From Alteromonadaceae bacterium (GTDB lineage Bacteria; Pseudomonadota; Gammaproteobacteria; Enterobacterales; Alteromonadaceae), in assembly GCA_014872785.1 (NCBI GenBank), contig WKFJ01000012.1, forward strand, positions 1-64,000: DNA of 64,000 bases, in the 5' to 3' direction. This document shows positions 31,728-42,051 of this stretch, piece by piece. Every line of letters starts with the position of its first letter. Position 1 is the stretch's first letter. The notes beneath the pieces were generated by a model. That model worked only from the letters and a program-made list of their open reading frames with translations, was not told the DNA's origin and did no database searches. The translations under genes and the position numbers were made by a program.

Positions 31728-33287
31728 ATGTCAGATCAAGTAAAGATTTTTGATACTACGTTACGCGATGGCGAGCAAGCGCTACCCGCCAGCTTATCGG
31801 TAAAAGAGAAGCTCCAAATTGCACTGGCAATTGAACGCCTAGGTGCAGACGTCATTGAAGCAGGTTTTCCCGTTTCCTCACCTGGTGATTTCAATTCAGT
31901 ACAGACCATTGCCAAAGAGCTGACTAGCGCAACCGTTTGTGGCCTTTCTCGCGCCGTCGATAAAGACATTGACGCGTGCGGCGACTCCATGAGCGTCGCC
32001 GAACGCTTTAGAATACATACCTTTATTGCGACCTCAGATATTCATGTAGATGCTAAATTGCGCAAGTCCCACGATGATGTTGTCGATATGGCTGTAGCAG
32101 CGATAACTCGCGCCAGACGTTATACAGATGATGTAGAGTTTTCCTGTGAGGATGCTGGCCGTACGCACATTGACTACTTATGTCGAATGGTAGAGGCGGC
32201 GATTAACGCGGGTGCGACTACCGTTAATATCCCAGACACAGTTGGCTACACCACACCTACAGAATTCGGCGGGATTATTCACAACCTGTACAATCGCGTA
32301 CCCAATATCGATAAAGCTATCATTTCGGTGCATTGCCACAATGATTTAGGATTGGCCGTCGCTAACTCACTTGCAGCTGTCGAAAACGGCGCACGTCAGA
32401 TTGAATGTACCATTAATGGTATTGGCGAACGTGCGGGAAATTGTTCTCTTGAAGAGATCGTAATGATTTTAAAGACCCGCGAGCAACTTTTAGGCTTAAA
32501 TACCAATATTAACAGTAGCGAGATTTCACGCACGTCCAAGCTTGTCAGCCAGCTGTGTAACATGCCTGTGCAATCAAACAAGGCTATTGTGGGCGCCAAT
32601 GCCTTTAGCCACTCCTCGGGGATTCACCAAGACGGCGTATTAAAAGCTCAAAATACCTACGAAATCATGACCCCTGAAAGTGTTGGTATTAACAAAAACA
32701 ACCTTAACCTAACCTCACGCTCAGGCCGCCATGTGATCAAACATCGCATGCATGAATTAGGCTACAAAGATGATGAGTTTGATTTAGATACCTTGTACAA
32801 CGCCTTCCTAAAATTGGCTGACAAAAAAGGTCAGGTATTCGATTACGATTTGGAAGCATTGGTCTTTTTCGACCAAAACAAGCAAGAAGAAGCGTATTAC
32901 AGACTGACCTATCTGCACGCTAACGCAGGCAAAAACATTGTGCCTAATGCCACCGTAAAAAGGATGGTAGGAGATACCGAACACACTGGGTCTTCTGTGG
33001 GTAATGGGCCGGTTGATGCTGCTTTTAACGCCATCATCGCGCTAACGGGTTTGGACGCTATCGAAATTGTCGACTTCAAGCTTGATTCCAAGGGTGAAGG
33101 TGCCGATGCACTAGCGCAAGTAAGCGTGATTGCTGAGTACCATGGTCGCAGATTTAACGGGATTGGCCTTGCTACCGATATCGTCGAAGCTGGGGTTAAA
33201 TCTCTTATTTATGTACTAAACAATACCTATTTGGCAGACCAAATAGATGAACAAAAGAAACAATACAAAAAAATTGCAGGAGTATAA
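31728..33287 (+). CDS. leuA: 2-isopropylmalate synthase
   Basis: The 519-residue protein has the N-terminal catalytic barrel with the metal-binding region ([11 protein letters not shown], starting at residue 7) and HCHNDLG (metal ligands), and the motif [15 protein letters not shown]. The C-terminal leucine-sensing regulatory domain (DGDT-type LeuA region) follows from about residue 390. It condenses acetyl-CoA with 2-ketoisovalerate, the first step of leucine synthesis, and is normally feedback-inhibited by leucine. It is first in leuABCD behind an attenuator. A GGAG site precedes the ATG. Confidence 0.97.
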   Translation: MSDQVKIFDTTLRDGEQALPASLSVKEKLQIALAIERLGADVIEAGFPVSSPGDFNSVQTIAKELTSATVCGLSRAVDKDIDACGDSMSVAERFRIHTFIATSDIHVDAKLRKSHDDVVDMAVAAITRARRYTDDVEFSCEDAGRTHIDYLCRMVEAAINAGATTVNIPDTVGYTTPTEFGGIIHNLYNRVPNIDKAIISVHCHNDLGLAVANSLAAVENGARQIECTINGIGERAGNCSLEEIVMILKTREQLLGLNTNINSSEISRTSKLVSQLCNMPVQSNKAIVGANAFSHSSGIHQDGVLKAQNTYEIMTPESVGINKNNLNLTSRSGRHVIKHRMHELGYKDDEFDLDTLYNAFLKLADKKGQVFDYDLEALVFFDQNKQEEAYYRLTYLHANAGKNIVPNATVKRMVGDTEHTGSSVGNGPVDAAFNAIIALTGLDAIEIVDFKLDSKGEGADALAQVSVIAEYHGRRFNGIGLATDIVEAGVKSLIYVLNNTYLADQIDEQKKQYKKIAGV

Positions 33288-34384
<1,097 letters not shown>

Positions 34385-34385
<1 letters not shown>

Positions 34386-35788
34386 TGGCGCAAACCATGT
34401 ATGAAAAGATTTGGCAACGGCACTTAGTCGACCAAATCGGTGAAGATGTGCTTCTATACATTGACAGACACCTTATTCACGAAGTGACGTCGCCTCAGGC
34501 ATTCTCTGGTTTACAAGAAAAAGGTCGAAAGGTACGACGCCCGGACAAAACCTTTGCAACCATGGATCACAGTATTTCAACGCGTTCATTAGCGATTGAT
34601 GCCTGTGGCCCTGCTAATCAGTTGCAATTGCAGACATTGATGAAAAACTGCGAAGAAAACAATATCCAGCTCTTCCCAATTGGTCATGAAAAACAGGGCA
34701 TCGTGCATGTCATTGGCCCTGAGTTGGGACTTATCCTACCGGGTATGACCGTAGTTTGTGGTGATTCACACACCGCTACCCATGGCGCTTTTGGTGCATT
34801 GGCATTCGGTATTGGTACATCTCAGGTGGAACATGTGTTAGCAACGCAAACCTTGAAGCAAGGCAAAGCCAAAACTATGTTGGTCAATGTCTCTGGCAAA
34901 CTTGCCAATGGCGTAACCGCAAAAGACATCATCTTGGCAATTATCGGCAAAATAGGCCACGCCGGTGCTACCGGTTATGTCATTGAGTACGCTGGTAGCG
35001 CGATTGAGGCCTTGTCTATGGAAGAGCGCATGACCATTTGTAACATGAGTATTGAAGCTGGTGCTAAAGCCGGTCTTGTCGCTCCAGATCAAACGACGTT
35101 TGATTACATCGAAGGTAGAGAGTTTGCTCCGACAGGTGAGACTTGGGAAAAGGCTGTTGAAGACTGGAAAACATTGGTATCTGATGCGAATGCTGAATTT
35201 GATACGGTGGTCGAACTAAACGGCAATGATATTGCGCCGCAGGTGACCTGGGGCACAAATCCAGGACAAGTCGCTGCGATAGACCAAACAGTACCAAGTC
35301 CCACCGATTTCAATGACCACGTAGAGCAAGGGTCTGCAGAAAAAGCCCTTACGTATATGGATTTACAGCCAGGACAAGCCATTTCTGATATTACCGTGAA
35401 TAACGTTTTCATCGGCTCTTGCACCAACAGTCGAATTGAGGATTTACGCTCAGCAGCGGCTATTGCTAAACAAGGTAAGGTCGCGGACAACGTGACGGCA
35501 ATCGTTGTGCCAGGCTCGGCTAAGGTAAAACTTCAAGCCGAACAAGAGCAGTTAGATAAGATATTTATTGAAGCTGGTTTTGAGTGGCGTTTACCCGGTT
35601 GCTCAATGTGTTTGGGTATGAACGATGACATCTTAAAGCCTGGAGACCGCTGCGCATCAACCAGTAATCGCAACTTTGAAGGTCGTCAGGGACGCGGCGC
35701 TAGAACTCACCTAGTGAGTCCTGCAATGGCCGCTGCGGCAGCGCTTAATGGCCGATTTGTCGATGTAAGAAAATTTGAGGACGCATAA
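34385..35788 (+). CDS. leuC: Isopropylmalate isomerase, large subunit
   Basis: The 467-residue aconitase-family protein has the three [4Fe-4S] ligand cysteines ([11 protein letters not shown] and [10 protein letters not shown]) and the active-site sequence [14 protein letters not shown]. With LeuD it interconverts 2- and 3-isopropylmalate. Its ATG overlaps the leuB stop, and leuD follows after two bases, indicating tightly coupled translation of the two subunits. Confidence 0.97.
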
Positions 35789-35790
35789 TC

Positions 35791-36393
35791 ATGGCTGGAT
35801 TTGAAAAGTTAACAAGCAATGCGGTGCCTTTGGACAGCGCTAACGTCGATACTGACCAAATTATTCCGAAGCAGTTTTTAACCGCAGTAACCAGAGCAGG
35901 CTTTGGTAAACACCTATTTCACGATTGGCGTTATCTCGACTTACACGAGCAAGAGCCAAACCCAGAGTTTGTGCTTAATAAGCCACAGCACCAGGGTGCT
36001 GAAATCTTGCTTGCCAGAGAAAACTTTGGCTGTGGTTCGAGCCGTGAGCATGCACCTTGGTCACTGACGGATTATGGCTTTAAAGCTATTATTGCCAACA
36101 GTTTTGCCGATATTTTTTACGGCAACTGCATGAATAATCAGCTTTTGCCCATTGCCTTGAGCTCAGAACAAATGGACGCCATATTCTCTGCCGTCGAAAG
36201 TGACGCGAATACGCAAATCTGCGTCGACTTAAAACAGCAAACCGTGACTTGTGGTGACGCAACATTTAACTTTGAGATTGCTGAGCACCACAAGCACAAC
36301 ATGATCTTAGGCTTAGACACCATCGGGCAAACCATGCAAAGTGGTGATGCTATCGACCAGTACGAAACAACCATCAGCGACTGGTATCAATAA
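35791..36393 (+). CDS. leuD: Isopropylmalate isomerase, small subunit
   Basis: The 200-residue protein is the swivelling small subunit. It has [11 protein letters not shown] near the start, the [13 protein letters not shown] substrate-binding motif, and [17 protein letters not shown]. It completes the LeuC active site. It is the last gene of leuABCD. I see no clear terminator directly after it; the 147-base gap to the next gene contains an AT-rich region that probably holds a new promoter. Confidence 0.96.
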   Translation: MAGFEKLTSNAVPLDSANVDTDQIIPKQFLTAVTRAGFGKHLFHDWRYLDLHEQEPNPEFVLNKPQHQGAEILLARENFGCGSSREHAPWSLTDYGFKAIIANSFADIFYGNCMNNQLLPIALSSEQMDAIFSAVESDANTQICVDLKQQTVTCGDATFNFEIAEHHKHNMILGLDTIGQTMQSGDAIDQYETTISDWYQ

Positions 36394-36540
36394 AACTCTA
36401 GGCGCTGTTCATTTTTGCGCCAGCTAAACAAATTAAGCATTGTGGCGGATTGTGATTTTTCGCAATTACGCCATAATTGCTTAATCTATTAACGGTTTAG
36501 TTGTCCTAAGACGCAAAGCCACAAATTATCTATCTTGCTT

Positions 36541-37770
36541 ATGTCTAACTCCTCTATTGAGATTATCTCTGTCAATCAGCTTGTGCCTGGAATGTTCGTG
36601 AACAAGGTGACTAATCAGAAAGGCGATTTGCGAGTTAAGTCTCAAGGGTTAGTGAACAAAACGTCCATTATCGAAGCGCTGAAAGAAAAAGGCATTCTCG
36701 AACTTGAAGTGGACTATAGTCGAAGCAACATGGAGATGATTAAACAACATCAGGGCGAACTTGAAGTTGAGTCTCCAGATCAAGAAGAGGTGCCTGTACC
36801 GAAAAAGAAAAAGGTACCTTTCGGCGAGGCTTTGAGCGCCTCTCAAAAACTACACGAACAGGCTAAAAAGGCACACGATACGTTTCTGGAAAAGATTCGC
36901 AGCGGTGATAATGCCGACGTTGAATCAATCAAAGCGGTGTCGGAAGAAATTATCGACAGTATTTTTCACGATGCCGATGCCCTTACCTGCGTATCTTTAA
37001 TCAAAGACTCACCTGACTACATACTAGAACACAGTGTCAATTGCGCTATCTACATGACAATCTTTGCTAAACACATGGGTTTTGATAAAGAGCTCACCGA
37101 AGAGTTGTGTTTGGCAGGTTTTCTAATGGACACTGGCATGGCGACCATTCCTAACGACCTATTAGAAAAGAAAGGCAAGTTAACCAAAGATGATCGCCAG
37201 TTGATTGAAATGCACGTAGACATTGGTGCGGAACTCATCGAACAGTCAGAAGATGTATCTGACAATGTGTTAGAGATTATTCGAAACCACCATGAACGCC
37301 TTGACGGGTCTGGCTACCCTGAGGGCAAGTCGGGTGACCACATCAATATTTATGCACGCATGGCCGCGATAGTCGATAGCTATGATGCACTTACCAACGA
37401 CAGACCATATCGCAAGGGTTTGACGCCAACCGGCGCCCTGAAAAAACTACTGTCTGACAGTACAGGGAAATACGATCAAACTCTAATTCATCAGTTTATA
37501 CGTAGTATTGGCGTGCACCCGGTTGGTTCGTTGGTCAAACTCAAAAGTGGAAAACTTGGCATTATTGTCCGTTCAAACAAAGACGAGCCTTTACGTCCAG
37601 AGGTAATGACGTTCTACAGTTTGAAGTCGGGCCATCATACTGAAATAAAGAAAATAGACTTGCGCCATACTGACGATGAAATAGCCACTTCCGTTAGACC
37701 AGAAGAATTTAAGATTAACCTGACCAAATTCTTCAGGGAAGTGTTTGTACCCTCGATTCAAAACAAATAA
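36541..37770 (+). CDS. DUF3391/HD-GYP domain protein with a degenerate HD motif
   Basis: The protein has 409 residues from the ATG at 36541; a TTG six bases earlier is less likely. Residues 8-60 are a DUF3391-like domain (VNQLVPGMFVNKVTNQKGD...LVNKTSIIEALKEKGILELEVD), followed by an acidic/Lys linker, and an HD-GYP domain from about 155 to 330. HD-GYP proteins hydrolyse cyclic-di-GMP. Here His164, His225, His250/251 and the GYP loop (RLDGSGYP) are present, but the HD pair is Met196-Asp197 (GFLMDTGMATIP instead of LLHDIGK). A metal ligand is therefore lost and activity may be reduced or redirected to binding. Follows leuD as a separate unit. Confidence 0.85.
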   Translation: MSNSSIEIISVNQLVPGMFVNKVTNQKGDLRVKSQGLVNKTSIIEALKEKGILELEVDYSRSNMEMIKQHQGELEVESPDQEEVPVPKKKKVPFGEALSASQKLHEQAKKAHDTFLEKIRSGDNADVESIKAVSEEIIDSIFHDADALTCVSLIKDSPDYILEHSVNCAIYMTIFAKHMGFDKELTEELCLAGFLMDTGMATIPNDLLEKKGKLTKDDRQLIEMHVDIGAELIEQSEDVSDNVLEIIRNHHERLDGSGYPEGKSGDHINIYARMAAIVDSYDALTNDRPYRKGLTPTGALKKLLSDSTGKYDQTLIHQFIRSIGVHPVGSLVKLKSGKLGIIVRSNKDEPLRPEVMTFYSLKSGHHTEIKKIDLRHTDDEIATSVRPEEFKINLTKFFREVFVPSIQNK

Positions 37771-37798
37771 AAAAGCCGGCAAATCGCCGGCTTTTTTT
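37771..37798 (+). terminator. Bidirectional terminator between HD-GYP and sugar-dehydrogenase genes
   Basis: AAAAGCCGGC (37771-37780) pairs with GCCGGCTTTT (37786-37795) around a five-base loop, with A- and T-runs on both sides. It lies directly between two convergent genes. Confidence 0.92.
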
Positions 37799-37812
37799 GT
37801 GCGCCAAATGCA

Positions 37813-38946
37813 TTAGCCCTTAGGCACTACTTTAAATATACCATTGCCATCAGTACCAATGTAAAGGTCACCGTTCGGGTGTGTCGCCAAACTGCGGATA
37901 CGCCCTGCCCCCTCAAAGAGTTTGCTATGACTTTTAACCTCACTCCCCTCTAGTTCCAACAAGACTACATGGGCAAACTTCAACGACCCCACTAACAAAT
38001 GACCTTTCCATTCTGGGTATTTGTCAGTAGTAATAAATTGCATTGCGGAAGGCGCAATCGACGGTGTCCAAATCCAATCTGGTTGTTGCATACCATCTTT
38101 GGCTTTTTCTTCCGTGATGATAGTACCGTTGTAATTGATGCCGTAGGTGATTACCGGCCAGCCATAATTGACGCCAGGCTTGATAATGTTGATCTCATCG
38201 CCCCCCCGAGGGCCATGTTCGTGCGTCCAAATGTCACCTGTTTCTGGATGTAACGCCATCCCCTGTGGATTTCGATGTCCGTATGAGAAGATGCTTCCTC
38301 TCGCCTTATCATTAGCCACAAATGGATTGCTCTTGGGAATGCTGCCATCCGATTTTATTCTATGAATTTTTCCCGCATCGTGATCGAGTCGTTGAGGATG
38401 AACGTCTCTGTTACCTCTGTCACCAATACTGAAGAACAAATAACCCTCTTTATCAAACTCAATACGTGAACCATAGTGAAAAGCTCTGTCTGTATTTGGA
38501 TAACCGTCAAAGATGACTTCGTTATCAACTAACGCCATATCTTTTAGACGCGCACGCATGATAGAGGTGTTGTTTCCCTCTTCTTCACCTTCGTATCCTG
38601 AATAAGATAAATATATCCAACCGTTTTCTTTGTAGTTGGGGTCAATCTCGACATCCAACAGACCACCTTGTCTTTCAGCATGAACCTTTGGCACGCCTTT
38701 GATAGGTGTTTCAATAAGTTTGCCGTCTCTGACCAAATAAAGTTCTCCTGAACGGTCAGTAACGAGCATTTCACTTTCGTTTAGCCAAGTCATTCCCCAT
38801 GGAATACCTACTCCATTAGTGACTAGCTGCAGTTGGTAATTTCCGGCACTTGAAGCTGTTGGCATGTCAGTTGGCTGTGTGAATCCATTGAATGCACAGA
38901 CAGACAACAATCCTGCAATGGCAACATTGCGTATTCTTTTTATCAT
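37813..38946 (-). CDS. Periplasmic PQQ-type sugar dehydrogenase (glucose/sorbosone dehydrogenase family)
   Basis: The 377-residue protein has a signal peptide (about 1-23) and a six-bladed propeller typical of soluble aldose sugar dehydrogenases. Typical segments are GIPWGMTWLNESEMLVTDRSGELYLV, RQGGLLDVEIDP, SRIEFDKEGYLFFSIGDRG, YGHRNPQGMALHP, THEHGPRGGDEINII and NYGWPVITYG. Such enzymes oxidise aldoses in the periplasm using PQQ and Ca2+. No PQQ synthesis genes are in the window, so cofactor and substrate are inferred from the family. It converges with the HD-GYP gene across a shared terminator. Confidence 0.87.
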   Translation of the reverse strand: MIKRIRNVAIAGLLSVCAFNGFTQPTDMPTASSAGNYQLQLVTNGVGIPWGMTWLNESEMLVTDRSGELYLVRDGKLIETPIKGVPKVHAERQGGLLDVEIDPNYKENGWIYLSYSGYEGEEEGNNTSIMRARLKDMALVDNEVIFDGYPNTDRAFHYGSRIEFDKEGYLFFSIGDRGNRDVHPQRLDHDAGKIHRIKSDGSIPKSNPFVANDKARGSIFSYGHRNPQGMALHPETGDIWTHEHGPRGGDEINIIKPGVNYGWPVITYGINYNGTIITEEKAKDGMQQPDWIWTPSIAPSAMQFITTDKYPEWKGHLLVGSLKFAHVVLLELEGSEVKSHSKLFEGAGRIRSLATHPNGDLYIGTDGNGIFKVVPKG

Positions 38947-39193
38947 GACGAGTCCCGTATTTACTAAATGGTTTTTGCAAAGTGCTTCTATTCAAAATTG
39001 AACTTTACGTCAATTTAACTTAGGCAAGTAAGCGAGATTATGAGATAGAACGAAATTTACCAATAATTCGATCACAAGACCAAGCTTTTGGTTTTGCCAT
39101 AATTTGACACAGTTTCTCAGTTTCACCCTAATTAAGCCCATGATAAATTTATAGTTAATTGCTTTTCACGGTCAACTGGGAGATGTAAAAAAG

Positions 39194-39601
39194 GTGACAA
39201 TCAAAGCCCCAGACGAATTGCTTTACGCGCAACGCCTCGCCAACATTACGGACACCGCGATACGCATTCCAATCGTTGGAATTAGTGTCGGATTAGACTT
39301 TTTAATTGGTCTTATTCCGGTTGTGGGTGACGCTATCATGGCGTTAGTGTCTTTGCGAATTGTACACCTTGCACGCAAAATGGGCTTGCCCAAACATCTG
39401 CAAAAAGTAATGATCCGCAATAGTGGCTTAGATTTCATGTTTGGCTTTATTCCGGTAGTTGGCGATATTGTTGATTTGTTTTACAAAGCCAATAAAGCCA
39501 ACGTCAAGATAATGGAAACCTGGTGGCTAGAACAAAACCAACAGGAATTAAACCAGCATACCCAACATACGCTTCGGGAGTGGCAAAAATCAGATGTTTA
39601 A
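39194..39601 (+). CDS. DUF4112 domain membrane-associated protein
   Basis: The 135-residue protein has the two DUF4112 repeats, GISVGLDFLIGLIPVVGDAIMALVS and NSGLDFMFGFIPVVGDIVDL, each ending in IPVVGD. The hydrophobic repeats suggest membrane association. Function unknown. The start is GTG at 39194 with GGGAGA about 10 bases upstream. Its stop overlaps the start of a 59-residue ORF by eight bases. Confidence 0.82.
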   Translation: MTIKAPDELLYAQRLANITDTAIRIPIVGISVGLDFLIGLIPVVGDAIMALVSLRIVHLARKMGLPKHLQKVMIRNSGLDFMFGFIPVVGDIVDLFYKANKANVKIMETWWLEQNQQELNQHTQHTLREWQKSDV

Positions 39602-39773
39602 AGTCAAACCTATCTCCTTCAAGCGTCCAGTGATGTCACTACCGCAATGCCAAGCGATTGCGCGTAAATTTGCGACTAAAGCAGAATGGCAAAAGGGGCA
39701 CTTTCCCACTTACACCGCAGCAAGACGCAACGGTTGGTTAGCAATTTGTACAAAGCACATGCGTGAAAACTAA
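39594..39773 (+). CDS. Small 59-residue protein with a C-x3-A...GWL...C-x2-HM motif
   Basis: The open frame starts at ATG 39594 inside the end of the DUF4112 gene and ends with TAA at 39771-39773. The sequence CQAIARKFATKAEWQKG, then Y-x2-A, then GWLAICTKHM follows a pattern I know from short modules attached to phage-like and nuclease-like proteins (C-x3-A-x2-Y/F...GWL...C-x2-HM). The overlap suggests co-translation with DUF4112. The motif gives support that this is a real, stand-alone module; its role is unknown. Confidence 0.55.
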   Translation: MFKVKPISFKRPVMSLPQCQAIARKFATKAEWQKGHFPTYTAARRNGWLAICTKHMREN

Positions 39774-39939
39774 ACTGTGCAAAAAAGCCAGCCTATTTCT
39801 TAATATTTCCGGTTAAATATTCAAAATTTTTAGGGCAATACTGCATTTTTAATTACACTAACGAGTAGATATGCTCAATTCTCTACTTCGATGGACGGTA
39901 AAATTTATTCAACGGAGTATCGAAGAAGAAAAGGTTCCT

Positions 39940-42015
39940 ATGCAAATTAAAAATATCACTGTTGCAGTCGCATTCATCAGTCTTCCAGTAGCCGCCCAAA
40001 CCACTCCCAAGTACAAACAACTTCTCGCTATGGATCTCGGCGAAATGCTCAAAGTTGAAGTGGCAACCGGAACAGACAAACAGCTTTCAGAGGTACCTGC
40101 AGTTGTATCTGTAATTACCGCAGAAGATATTGAAGCAATGGGTGCAAGAACCTTAGCTGAGGCAATTGAAAGAGTTCCTGGATTGCATGTAGGCGCGTCC
40201 CTTAATCGGCTAACCACCTTGTTTTCGGTCAGAGGCATATTCACTGATTCCACCCCACAAATTCTAGTGTTAATTGATGGCGTTGATGTATCGGAAATGA
40301 CGGCGCAATCACTCCCTTATACATTCACTTACCCTATCAATGCTGTTGAGCGTATCGAAATCATTCGCGGACCAGGTTCAGCGGTGTACGGTGCAGACGC
40401 ATTCAGCGGGGTAATCAATATCATTACGAAAACGCCAACCAATGAAAACAGTACCACAGTTGGGCAAAAACTTGGTTCCTTTGATTACACAGAAACTTGG
40501 ATGAATGCCAATTTGGCCTTTGACGATATAAAGCTCAGTTTGTCATTCACTCACGAAGAACAAAACAATGATAATGATCGCCGAACACAGTGGGGGATAG
40601 TGGAACGAGCTAGGGAAATGGATAACATCCACCTAAATCTAGAATATGGTGAGTTTAGCTTTAAAAATTGGTACTGGAAATCGCGTCAGCTAATGGGCAC
40701 TGGTGCGGGAATTTGGGGCAATGACTACGACCGAGATATTTCAGAAACCTTCAAAACTCATTTAAGTTGGAACGGCTCCTTGAGTGAAAATATAGAAGGC
40801 ACCTTTGAAACTTCTTACGATCAATCAAGATTTGACGCGGCATTCACATTATTTCCTGCAGGTGTTTGGCCAGTTGGAGCCGATGGCAACATATTCCAGC
40901 CACCGTTTACACCCGTTACTTTTCCAGAAGGGGTAATTGGGCGTCCTCAAGGGGAAACGCAAAAGCTCAACTTTCATGGTGCGATGATTTATTCGGGTGT
41001 TGCCAACCACCGTATTCGAATGGGAATCGGGTTGGAAAATGCTGAATTAACTGATAATCAAGAGTTGAAAAATTTCGGGCCGGGTATTCTTGATGAAGCG
41101 AATATTCCAGCAGATTTCGTCAGCAACGAACTAATTGATGTCACAGGTACACCGTTTATCTACACGCCACAATACGACCGTGATTTGTGGTATCTGTCTT
41201 TGCAAGATGAATGGAAGTTCGCTGATAAGTGGGAACTTACCGCAGGTGTGCGTTACGATGACTACTCTGATTTTGGCTCCACGACTAACCCAAGATTTGC
41301 CCTGGTCTGGAACAGCACCGAAACGCTGACCAGTAAAGTACTTTACGGTACCGCTTTTAGAGCGCCGAAAGTCGCGGAGTTAGCCTTTATCAACAACCCA
41401 ACAACGCTCGGCAATCCAGATCTCGTACCTGAAGAAATCCAAACACTTGAACTGGCATTTGATTACCGTCCTAACAAACAATTAAACGGCTTGTTGAATA
41501 TTTTCACTTACGAATCAGAAGACCTAATCCAATTAGACCAAACTTTTGTGTACCAAAATATCGGGGCGCAAGATGGTTACGGCGTGGAGATTGAAGTGAA
41601 TTGGCAAGCAACTGACAAATTACGTGTAAATGCCAATGCATCTTGGCTTGAAACTGAAATCAACCAATCTGGAGTGGACAAGGAGCGTGTTCCCCACTTT
41701 ATGAGCTTTATCGACATCCGCTATCAAGTTCATCCTGATTGGTTGCTTACCACCCAAAGTTATTGGATTGCCGATAGAATGCGAGAACCAGGGGATGCAA
41801 GAGCCACGGCAGATGATTATTTGAAGACAGACGTTACCCTACTTTGGCGCACTGATTCACCTTGGCAAGTAAAAATAGGCGTGAAAAACCTGTTCGATGA
41901 GGATATTGTAGAGCCTGTAGCGAATTCACCGTTATTCGGACTTGGGCTCGGCTTCCCTGGAGATTATCCAATGGAGAGCAGAAACCTGTATGGCGCGGTC
42001 AGTTACAGTTTTTAA
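39940..42015 (+). CDS. TonB-dependent outer-membrane receptor
   Basis: The protein has 691 residues from the ATG at 39940, where a clean signal peptide begins (MQIKNITVAVAFISLPVAAQ). A longer frame from 39871 adds a non-signal extension and is less likely. The plug domain contains SEVPAVVSVITAEDIEAMGARTLAEAIERVPGLHV and the RIEIIRGPGSAVYGADAFSGVINIITK motif. The barrel ends in a terminal Phe (LYGAVSYSF). It would import an unknown ligand with TonB energy. The next gene encodes a YfiR-domain kinase and starts about 36 bases later, so receptor and sensor may work together. Confidence 0.92.
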   Translation: MQIKNITVAVAFISLPVAAQTTPKYKQLLAMDLGEMLKVEVATGTDKQLSEVPAVVSVITAEDIEAMGARTLAEAIERVPGLHVGASLNRLTTLFSVRGIFTDSTPQILVLIDGVDVSEMTAQSLPYTFTYPINAVERIEIIRGPGSAVYGADAFSGVINIITKTPTNENSTTVGQKLGSFDYTETWMNANLAFDDIKLSLSFTHEEQNNDNDRRTQWGIVERAREMDNIHLNLEYGEFSFKNWYWKSRQLMGTGAGIWGNDYDRDISETFKTHLSWNGSLSENIEGTFETSYDQSRFDAAFTLFPAGVWPVGADGNIFQPPFTPVTFPEGVIGRPQGETQKLNFHGAMIYSGVANHRIRMGIGLENAELTDNQELKNFGPGILDEANIPADFVSNELIDVTGTPFIYTPQYDRDLWYLSLQDEWKFADKWELTAGVRYDDYSDFGSTTNPRFALVWNSTETLTSKVLYGTAFRAPKVAELAFINNPTTLGNPDLVPEEIQTLELAFDYRPNKQLNGLLNIFTYESEDLIQLDQTFVYQNIGAQDGYGVEIEVNWQATDKLRVNANASWLETEINQSGVDKERVPHFMSFIDIRYQVHPDWLLTTQSYWIADRMREPGDARATADDYLKTDVTLLWRTDSPWQVKIGVKNLFDEDIVEPVANSPLFGLGLGFPGDYPMESRNLYGAVSYSF

Positions 42016-42051
42016 ACAAGGTAACTCTATATTTTGACGTTCTTCTATTAT

